From: an uncultured Prevotellaceae bacterium
Lineage (GTDB): Bacteria; Bacteroidota; Bacteroidia; Bacteroidales; Muribaculaceae
Length of the DNA: 8,647 bases
Reading direction: 5' to 3'
NCBI GenBank assembly: GCA_945645715.1
Contig: CALZFJ010000064.1
Coordinates: 1-8,647, forward strand
The notes under the pieces: model-generated
Told to the model about the DNA's origin: nothing
Database searches by the model: none
Seen by the model: the letters and a program-made list of their open reading frames with translations, nothing else
Made by a program: the position numbers and the translations under genes
Shown here: piece after piece, positions 1 through 5,178 of the stretch
Layout: every line of letters starts with the position of its first letter
Numbering within the stretch: position 1 is the first letter of the stretch

Positions 1-789
1 AAGCCAGCGGAGAGTCGGTTCGGGAAGATAGCCTATATAGTTGATGCCGATACCGGCGAAGAAGTTGTTGTTGAGGAACACATAGTGTGCATTTCCGCAG
101 TTCATTGAGTGGTTTACCGGACCGAAGAACTGCTCAAAGGTGTGGAATGAGGTCTCGTAGCTGCGTCCCTCACAATCCATGTCGTGATTTCCTATGGTGC
201 GGTAGAAAGGCAGGTTGATAGCCTCGGTGGCTTTGGCATACACCTGCATATAGGTTTGCGGAATGCCGCCTATGAAGTCGCCCACATCGGTTCCGAAGAG
301 TTTCACGCCCTGCTTGCGGTAGTCGGCGATTGTGGCGTTCACATCGGGAATGATGTCGCTGATGAATTGCTTATAATCGTCTTCGTAGGTGGCTTGTACA
401 TCGGCAAACACAATGAAGGAGTGGCGCTTGTCGCTCTTTTTGGCGCGTGTGAGCGAAAAATTATATACGCTGTCGGTAGCGTTAAGCGTTTTGTAGAATT
501 GGGGTACTGTGCCGCGCTCTGTTGGCACATCATAGCCCGATGGAGTTGTGATATAGACAAATCGCGAGTCGGCGAGTGTGACAATGCGGTAGTCGCCGCG
601 TGCATCGGTGGTCACGAAGTTGATTCCATCGGTCACGGGCACTCCGGCGAGTGGTTTTTTCCCTACGGTCACCTTACCGGTGATGGTGCGGGTGACGATT
701 CCTTGCGCCTGAACGGTGCCAAAGGAGAAGAATGCTGCAAGCACGAGGCTTGCAACATTCAGAATAGTGAATTTAGTGGTAGTTTTCAT
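1..789 (-). CDS. Calcineurin-like metallophosphoesterase with N-terminal MetallophosN-type domain (3' end cut by window)
   Basis: Only the first 263 residues are in the window and the frame is open at base 1. Residues 1-28 form a Sec signal peptide (basic start, hydrophobic core, V-Q-A cleavage site after A28). There is no lipobox Cys, so the product is expected in the periplasm or secreted, unlike its two lipoprotein neighbours. Residues ~34-114 resemble the beta-sandwich domain preceding many Bacteroidales phosphoesterases (G-K-V, 'DARGDY'). The metallophosphatase core starts near residue 123: motif I is D130-V-Q132 (Gln where the classical family has His), a G170-D171 pair fits motif II, and G200-N-H-D203 is motif III. 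The remaining His motifs and C-terminal domain lie outside the window. The expected reaction is hydrolysis of a phosphomonoester or phosphodiester; the substrate is unknown. The ATG shares its A with the TAA stop of the GHL10 gene (TAATG), implying translational coupling. The family call is firm; the role in phosphoglycan breakdown is inferred from neighbours. Confidence 0.88.
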   Translation of the reverse strand, partial: MKTTTKFTILNVASLVLAAFFSFGTVQAQGIVTRTITGKVTVGKKPLAGVPVTDGINFVTTDARGDYRIVTLADSRFVYITTPSGYDVPTERGTVPQFYKTLNATDSVYNFSLTRAKKSDKRHSFIVFADVQATYEDDYKQFISDIIPDVNATIADYRKQGVKLFGTDVGDFIGGIPQTYMQVYAKATEAINLPFYRTIGNHDMDCEGRSYETSFHTFEQFFGPVNHSMNCGNAHYVFLNNNFFAGIGINYIGYLPEPTLRWL

Positions 790-2177
790 TATTTTAGAGT
801 CTTGAGATAGTCATCGATACCCATCTTCAGGTAGTTCCAGTAGCCATATTGGCGCACGTGCACCATGTCGAAGAGGAAGTAGCCGTCACTTGCATTGATG
901 CAGGCATCGACCGATTGCCTTACGGCATTGCCCTGTCCGCCATTCTCAAATCCGGTGCCGTTGCCCACATCGGGACCGCCGGCAAACTGCACTGCGCCTG
1001 CAAGATACTTTTGGGCGCGTTCGCAGAAGCCCTGGCAGGTCCATTCGGTGGTACCGTAGATGCTGTTGGCACCGGCGTATGCACCGAGAAGCAGGTAGTC
1101 GAGCTGGTCGGCATATCCGGCGCGGTTCCATTCCTCGCTTGCCCAGCGAGAGAAGTCGGCGGCAGCGTTATAGTTGGGGCTTGCCCAGTTCACGCCATAC
1201 TCATAGTAGGTGGAATACCAAGCACCCACATACACACCGAAGCGGAGGTCGGGATTCCGGTCCTTCACAGCCTTGCGGGCCTTCACTATGAAGTCGTGGA
1301 TAACCTGAGCGCGGAAGGCGAGCCACTGCTTGAAGTAGGTGCTCTCGGTGCAAGCCGGGAAGTCGCTCACTGTGGTGCCGAGGTATTGCTCAAACTTCTG
1401 CTTCGAAATGTCGCTGAAGTCGCTTGCCATGCCGTCGTAGCGACAGCGGTCGAGGAAAATGCCGTCGAGGTCGTATTTTGCAAGGTCGCCAATGATGGTG
1501 AGCAGATAGTTCTGCACATCGTCGTTGGCAGGATTGAAGAACTTGGTGGCGTAGGCATCGTCGTCGCAGTCCATGGCGTTCACGAGCTTGCCGTCGAGCC
1601 ACAGTGTGGTAGCCCACGACTTCTTGTCGGGCTCACGGAAGAGCATTCCCTGCTCACCGAGTCCATAGAGGTAGCGGCAGCCGCCTGCCATGGTGTTCAT
1701 GGCAGCGTTCACCCTCAGTCCCAGCTCATGACCTATGTCGATGAATGCCTGAAGGTAGTCCCAGTCGGCTGTGCGTTCATAGAACTTGTAGCCCGAGGGC
1801 GACCACCAGTCGAGTTTCTTCACCTCCTGTGCAACCGATGATTTGAAGAGCACATCGCCCTCTGAAGGACGTACATCGACCACAATGTCGGTGAATCCGG
1901 CATTGCGAGCCTTTTCAAGGTCGCGGCGAATGTTGTCCTGGCTGTTGGCAAACTCAGAGAAGTTAGCTGCAGCATCAATCCAGATGAAGCGGGGCTTCGA
2001 GGTATCCTCGCCCGGCTGTGGCTCAGGGTCGGGAGTAGGGTCGGGGTCGGGCTTTGGTTCTTCGTTGCCATTTCCCCAGTCCCACCATTGCGTCTTGTTG
2101 TCATCGCCACACGATGGCAGCACAAGAGCAGCCATGGCTACAAAAAGAGATGTTTTCAGAAAATATTTCAGTTTCAT
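789..2177 (-). CDS. GHL10 (DUF187) family glycoside-hydrolase-like surface lipoprotein
   Basis: This is a complete 462-residue protein. The start at 2177 (MKLKYF) is chosen because it gives a canonical lipoprotein signal ending L-P-S-C23; an in-frame ATG at 2222 would only prepend 15 basic residues. C23 is followed by G-D-D-N, an acidic patch like the Bacteroidota lipoprotein export signal, so surface exposure is likely. Next come QWWDW (30-34) and a Pro/Asp/Glu linker (~39-62). The catalytic TIM-barrel-like domain runs from ~63 to the end. Family landmarks are FIWIDA (64-69), VDVRP (100-104), FFNPAND (213-219) and DGIFLDRCRYDG (238-249), whose acidic residues are the best active-site candidates. 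GHL10 relatives include E. coli DigH (YddW), which cleaves denuded peptidoglycan glycan strands; applying that substrate here is inference. The gene lies 58 bases after the phosphodiester glycosidase and overlaps the phosphoesterase start by one base. The N-terminal module is nearly duplicated in the upstream gene. Confidence 0.93.
   Translation of the reverse strand: MKLKYFLKTSLFVAMAALVLPSCGDDNKTQWWDWGNGNEEPKPDPDPTPDPEPQPGEDTSKPRFIWIDAAANFSEFANSQDNIRRDLEKARNAGFTDIVVDVRPSEGDVLFKSSVAQEVKKLDWWSPSGYKFYERTADWDYLQAFIDIGHELGLRVNAAMNTMAGGCRYLYGLGEQGMLFREPDKKSWATTLWLDGKLVNAMDCDDDAYATKFFNPANDDVQNYLLTIIGDLAKYDLDGIFLDRCRYDGMASDFSDISKQKFEQYLGTTVSDFPACTESTYFKQWLAFRAQVIHDFIVKARKAVKDRNPDLRFGVYVGAWYSTYYEYGVNWASPNYNAAADFSRWASEEWNRAGYADQLDYLLLGAYAGANSIYGTTEWTCQGFCERAQKYLAGAVQFAGGPDVGNGTGFENGGQGNAVRQSVDACINASDGYFLFDMVHVRQYGYWNYLKMGIDDYLKTLK
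2023..2111 (-). repeat. Duplicated N-terminal lipoprotein module, copy in GHL10 gene
   Basis: This segment encodes residues from the lipid-attachment Cys23 through QWWDW and into the Pro/Asp linker of the GHL10 protein. Bases 2076-2090 (QWWDW) are identical to 3169-3183, and the 17 bases 2023-2039 (linker) are identical to 3140-3156 in the neighbouring phosphodiester glycosidase gene. The acidic tetrad after the Cys is C-G-D-D-N here and C-G-E-D-N in the other copy. The downstream catalytic domains are unrelated, so the similarity is confined to the 5' end. Confidence 0.8.
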
Positions 2178-2202
2178 TCTTTTATTCCGTTTATTTGATT
2201 TT

Positions 2203-2226
2203 AGGGCGCGTGCTATCGTCACGCCT
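2203..2226 (-). other. Intergenic hairpin without U-tract, between glycosidase and GHL10 genes
   Basis: On the minus strand AGGCGTG can pair with CACGC-(bulged G)-CC around a 7-base loop, giving a GC-rich stem in the 58-base gap between the two genes. It is followed by AAAATC rather than a T run, so it is not a standard intrinsic terminator. It could be an RNA-processing or stability element that adjusts expression of the downstream GHL10/phosphoesterase pair, or chance structure. This is inspection only; no folding energy was calculated. Confidence 0.4.
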
Positions 2227-2235
2227 GAAAAATGA

Positions 2236-3273
2236 TTAGTCGAGGGCTACAGCCGAAACCACCGAGCGTTGCTTTCCGTCGCTTGGCTTGATGGTCTCCT
2301 TGCCGTTAATGAGCATGCACGATGAGCCACCGCCATCGAGGTTGCAAGTTTCGGTGCAACCTATGCCGAGCATCACATTTGCAACGTCTTCGAGGGTCAA
2401 TCCCGGGCAGCTGTCGTAGCCGTCGCCTTGGCATACGAAGTACACCAGTTTGTCAAGCTCCGGGTTATATCCGATTGCTGTGCGCGGACGGTTGCTTGTG
2501 GGATTGATGAGCAGGTACTCATCTTCATGGCTGTTGATGACTTTGCCCTCACGCACCAGCACCGGACCACCGCCAATGGCAGTTGCAGCCTCGAAATTCT
2601 CGCCACCGGCGGGATAGGTGAGCGATGGAATCTTTCCGGCTTCAAGAGGCATCGAAGTGGGATACCAGTAGGTCTTGTTGCTCGTGGTGGTATAGGTCCA
2701 GCCTACGAAGAATGAACCGTCGGCACGCTGAGCGAAGGTGCCGCGCGGCATATAGTAGAAAGTTGTGGTCCAGTCGGGACTATCGACCTGCACATTAGGG
2801 CAGACCATAGCACCATCACGCCAGATTAGGCTGAGCGAAGCACCGTCCCAGAAGAAACCGCCATTGATGATAACGGCGTGCTTTTCAGCATCATAGAACT
2901 GGTCGGGAGTGTTGTAGCCTTTCTCCTCGCCGAGTACGCTGAATGTGGCTTCCTTGGCATCGGCAACGGCGATATATGCAAGGCACTTTTTGCCCTCAAC
3001 CACATTTTCGGGCGAGGAGTAAACCTTGATGTGACCGGGGAGAGCGCCGAAATTGGCAGAGGCATCGGTCCAGCCTTTTTCGACGAATGGATCGGTGGGA
3101 GGCTCAGGCTCGGGTTCGGGTTCAGGTTCAGGCTCCGGTTCAGGGTCGGGAGTAGGATTGTTCTGGCTCCAGTCCCACCATTGTATTTTGCCGTTGTCCT
3201 CGCCACAGCTTGTGGCACAAGCACCAAGAGTGATGAGGGCGGCAGTGATTAAAGTGATTTTTCGTAGTTTCAT
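2236..3273 (-). CDS. Phosphodiester glycosidase lipoprotein (NAGPA / DUF2233 family)
   Basis: This is a complete 345-residue protein. The start at 3273 (MKLRKI) gives a lipoprotein signal; the upstream in-frame ATG at 3342 would add 23 non-signal residues. Two Cys could be lipidated, C19 (L-G-A-C) and C23 (A-T-S-C). C23 is favoured because C-G-E-D-N then matches the GHL10 neighbour. QWWDW is at 31-35, followed by a linker with seven consecutive Pro-Glu units (44-57). The catalytic domain (~67-345) has the family hallmarks: INGGFF (136-141), AIGGGPVL (232-239), RPRTAIGY (262-269), NLDGGGSSCM (311-320) and a closing QRSVVSA (335-341). The family includes the human mannose-6-phosphate uncovering enzyme, which removes GlcNAc from a sugar-phosphodiester, and a crystallised Bacteroides ovatus homologue. 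Expected role: surface cleavage of a sugar-phosphate diester. It is the first gene of the distal cluster, preceded by a terminator and a 177-base gap. The exact sugar is unknown. Confidence 0.94.
   Translation of the reverse strand: MKLRKITLITAALITLGACATSCGEDNGKIQWWDWSQNNPTPDPEPEPEPEPEPEPEPPTDPFVEKGWTDASANFGALPGHIKVYSSPENVVEGKKCLAYIAVADAKEATFSVLGEEKGYNTPDQFYDAEKHAVIINGGFFWDGASLSLIWRDGAMVCPNVQVDSPDWTTTFYYMPRGTFAQRADGSFFVGWTYTTTSNKTYWYPTSMPLEAGKIPSLTYPAGGENFEAATAIGGGPVLVREGKVINSHEDEYLLINPTSNRPRTAIGYNPELDKLVYFVCQGDGYDSCPGLTLEDVANVMLGIGCTETCNLDGGGSSCMLINGKETIKPSDGKQRSVVSAVALD
3101..3154 (-). repeat. Imperfect hexanucleotide repeat encoding a (Pro-Glu)n linker
   Basis: On the plus strand this stretch is a run of GG-Y-T-C-N hexamers (GGCTCA, GGCTCG, GGTTCG, GGTTCA, GGTTCA, GGCTCC, GGTTCA) ending in GGGTCGGGAGTA. 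It encodes seven Pro-Glu pairs plus P-T-P-D. A hexamer unit keeps the reading frame on slippage, so linker length could vary between strains without breaking the enzyme. The linker probably holds the catalytic domain away from the outer membrane. Confidence 0.85.
3140..3207 (-). repeat. Duplicated N-terminal lipoprotein module, copy in phosphodiester glycosidase gene
   Basis: This is the counterpart of the module at 2023-2111. It runs from Cys23 through QWWDW into the linker. Identical blocks are 3169-3183 (15 bases) and 3140-3156 (17 bases). The linker has expanded here into a Pro-Glu run, whereas the GHL10 copy has a mixed Pro-Asp/Pro-Glu run. Confidence 0.8.
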
Positions 3274-3284
3274 ATTGGAATAAA

Positions 3285-3312
3285 GGTAAGAGGTAAGGGG
3301 TAAAAGGGAAGA
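3285..3312 (-). repeat. Four tandem 7-base repeats in the leader of the phosphodiester glycosidase gene
   Basis: The plus strand reads GGTAAGA, GGTAAGG, GGTAAAA, GGGAAGA in tandem. As transcribed this is a pyrimidine-rich array of TTACC units beginning about 12 bases before the ATG. It has no recognisable coding role once the start at 3273 is accepted. I see no TAnnTTTG-type -7 element with a matching -33 element in the gap 3274-3450, so the promoter of the distal cluster, if any, is not identified. Confidence 0.6.
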
Positions 3313-3396
3313 GAGTTTGTGTGAATCCTCTGCAATAGCCACTTTGCCACTATACCTCGATTGTTACCAATAAATGCGGCATTGCCGCGTGATTAT

Positions 3397-3432
3397 AAAA
3401 AAGGCAATCCCGCCCCGAAGAACGGGATTGCC
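3397..3432 (-). terminator. Intrinsic terminator of the SusC/SusD/DUF5018 transcript
   Basis: A perfect 10-base-pair stem (3403-3412 pairing with 3423-3432) surrounds a 10-base loop. On the minus strand it is followed by six T residues (3397-3402). It lies 18 bases after the TGA of the DUF5018-like gene. The plus strand has no T run after the stem, so it acts in one direction. A smaller perfect 5-bp hairpin (GCGGC-ATT-GCCGC, 3376-3388) follows just downstream and may back it up. Confidence 0.88.
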
Positions 3433-3450
3433 GTTGATTATCGATTCACA

Positions 3451-5157
3451 TCAGCGCTTGATGCAGTCGGCAGTGTAGCCACCGAAAGCCTGCGAGTTGT
3501 GGTCGTAGTAGTAGAGATAGAGCTTGTATCCGTCGGCGCTCGGAGCGATAACCACATCACCCGATGCAGTAGCGTAAGAACCTACCTGGAACCAATCTAC
3601 ATTGCTGTTGGCAATCTCAAGGCAAGCTACATCGGTGATGTTGTTGCCTGTGAACTTGTCCATGTTGCTCACGTTGTAGAGGTAGAGCTGCGGGCCCATG
3701 CCCCATGCCGGGAAGTGGCTGACAACGAAGAGTGCAACGTAGTTCTGGTTGTTGAATGCCTTAGAGTCAAGACAGTTAGGATTCAATCCCCAGCCCGAAG
3801 TATCGCTCGGGAAGCGTCCTGTTACGGTAGTCCAGTCGCTTGCAACGTGTGAGAACTGGCTCGGCTCGTAGTAGCTGAGGAATACACCGTCGCTGATGTT
3901 CTTGGTGCGCGGAACCACGGTAGTGAAGTTCACCGGTGCGCTACCCCATATGTAGCCCGAAGGTGCGAGGTCGTTAACTGTGGTCTTCACCACTGCGCCG
4001 TCCTTGATTTCCACTGTTGTGAAGTTGCTGCAAGCCGAGACTCCATCAACACCTTCATTGGTGATGGTGATAAGAGCGTCCTTGGTAACGTCGCCGATAC
4101 ACTTGATTTTCGACCCCATCGGGAACGAGCAGTCGTTGGTGAACGAGTGGAGCAACTTGGGAGCTTCGGTTACCGATGATGTCACATAGATGTTCATCAC
4201 CTCATAGCCTGCCACGTGGTTGCAGATGAGCAGGTGCTCAGCCTCGTCGTTGGTGATAGCGTCGGCTACAGCCGAGCCAAGGTTGATTTCACCTTGCTTT
4301 GCACCGGTCTGGCCGTTCACGTAGATAGGAGTAGAGCCATTGCCCGGGCAGAGGATAACCTTGCCGTCGATAGCAGCGATAGTGGGACCTACAGGGGCAT
4401 CGAATGCCGGCATGCCGAGGTTAGCGACAGGATCCATGTTGAAGAGAAGCTCAACAGTCTCCTTGTTGAAGCCTTGGTCGATCTTCTCAGGCTGCTCTAC
4501 TACCACGGTGTACTCCTGGCTTGTGGTGCCATTGTGGGCAGTTACGGTAAACTTAACAGGTTTGCTGTAGTCCTGCGGAGTGGCAGGGTCGGGACTGATG
4601 GTAGCGTGAGCCGAGATGTCGGCTTTTGCAGTGACAGCCGAGAGGTCGATCGACGGGTCGGAAATCACGAGCGATACGGTCTTCTTTGTCTTGTCGATAA
4701 TTCCTGAGATAGCAGGGTCGATAGTAGCGAAAGAGAGAAGATCGCAAGCACTCGATTTCACGCGCTCACCGGTGATAATGATTTTCTTGCTGTTGCCCTG
4801 GGCATCAGTGAAAGTGAACTCATTCTCCTTGGTGAGGTCGAGAACGGTGAGAGCCGGGCTGATGTAGCAGTTGGCTGCAAGAGCGGCTTGCACGCGCACC
4901 TTGTTCATGTATTGAGCGGTTTCATCGTCGCTCGTCTCAGGATAGTAGTAGGGAACAGGAATCACCAGGCGGTCAGGAATCGGGTCGGTGATATCAAGTT
5001 TTGCCATCGTCTGATCCACAAACGGACCGCTTGTGAAGATGGCGGTAAGACTTGTGAGTCCTTGGCGGTCGGCAGTAGGAGCAACATACTTCGGGTCTTC
5101 ACACGAAGTCATGGCGAGCATCACCACCGCAAGGAGCAATAAAATATTCTTTTTCAT
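3451..5157 (-). CDS. DUF5018-like surface lipoprotein in SusE/F position (probable glycan-binding protein)
   Basis: This is a complete 568-residue protein. Residues 1-19 form a lipoprotein signal ending M-T-S-C19, then E-D, compatible with surface export. Residues ~34-130 and ~138-222 look like two consecutive beta-sandwich (Ig-like) units. The second has the pattern typical of DUF5018 and related Bacteroidota modules: AHATISPDPATPQDYS, then PVKFTVTAHNGTTSQEYTVVV-type strands (positions 183-220). Residues ~225-568 show short repeated beta-rich segments with G-x-V-I and turn motifs, suggestive of a beta-propeller. No catalytic motif is evident. Its place directly after SusD, 21 bases downstream and before the terminator, is where SusE/SusF-type or other surface glycan-binding proteins normally sit, so ligand capture for the transporter is the likely role. 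The DUF5018 assignment is from memory of the family pattern. A lipid-anchored enzyme with an unrecognised propeller fold remains possible. Confidence 0.78.
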   Translation of the reverse strand: MKKNILLLLAVVMLAMTSCEDPKYVAPTADRQGLTSLTAIFTSGPFVDQTMAKLDITDPIPDRLVIPVPYYYPETSDDETAQYMNKVRVQAALAANCYISPALTVLDLTKENEFTFTDAQGNSKKIIITGERVKSSACDLLSFATIDPAISGIIDKTKKTVSLVISDPSIDLSAVTAKADISAHATISPDPATPQDYSKPVKFTVTAHNGTTSQEYTVVVEQPEKIDQGFNKETVELLFNMDPVANLGMPAFDAPVGPTIAAIDGKVILCPGNGSTPIYVNGQTGAKQGEINLGSAVADAITNDEAEHLLICNHVAGYEVMNIYVTSSVTEAPKLLHSFTNDCSFPMGSKIKCIGDVTKDALITITNEGVDGVSACSNFTTVEIKDGAVVKTTVNDLAPSGYIWGSAPVNFTTVVPRTKNISDGVFLSYYEPSQFSHVASDWTTVTGRFPSDTSGWGLNPNCLDSKAFNNQNYVALFVVSHFPAWGMGPQLYLYNVSNMDKFTGNNITDVACLEIANSNVDWFQVGSYATASGDVVIAPSADGYKLYLYYYDHNSQAFGGYTADCIKR

Positions 5158-5178
5158 TTTCGATTATTCATTAAAAGG

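Noticed and set aside
184..810. Plus-strand open frame of 208 codons at the left edge
   Set aside because: It lies opposite the metallophosphoesterase gene, whose signal peptide and GNHD motif are convincing. The plus-strand product looks like no known protein.
849..1841. Long plus-strand open frame (330 codons) opposite the GHL10 gene
   Set aside because: It is antisense to a clear family member. It arises from codon bias of the real gene and shows no recognisable domain.
2178..2222. Longer N-terminus for the GHL10 protein starting at 2222
   Set aside because: It would put 15 basic residues before the lipoprotein signal. The ATG at 2177 gives a canonical lipobox with Cys23, matching the neighbour's Cys23.
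3276..3293. TACCTTTA on the minus strand as a Bacteroidota -7 promoter box
   Set aside because: It is only partly like TAnnTTTG, sits almost on the ATG, and has no -33 partner at suitable spacing.
3285..3312. Short repeats as part of a CRISPR array or att site
   Set aside because: The units are 7 bases with no spacers, and no cas, integrase or tRNA gene is nearby.
3274..3342. Longer N-terminus for the phosphodiester glycosidase starting at 3342
   Set aside because: The extra 23 residues run through the tandem 7-base repeat and displace the signal peptide. The ATG at 3273 is the better start.
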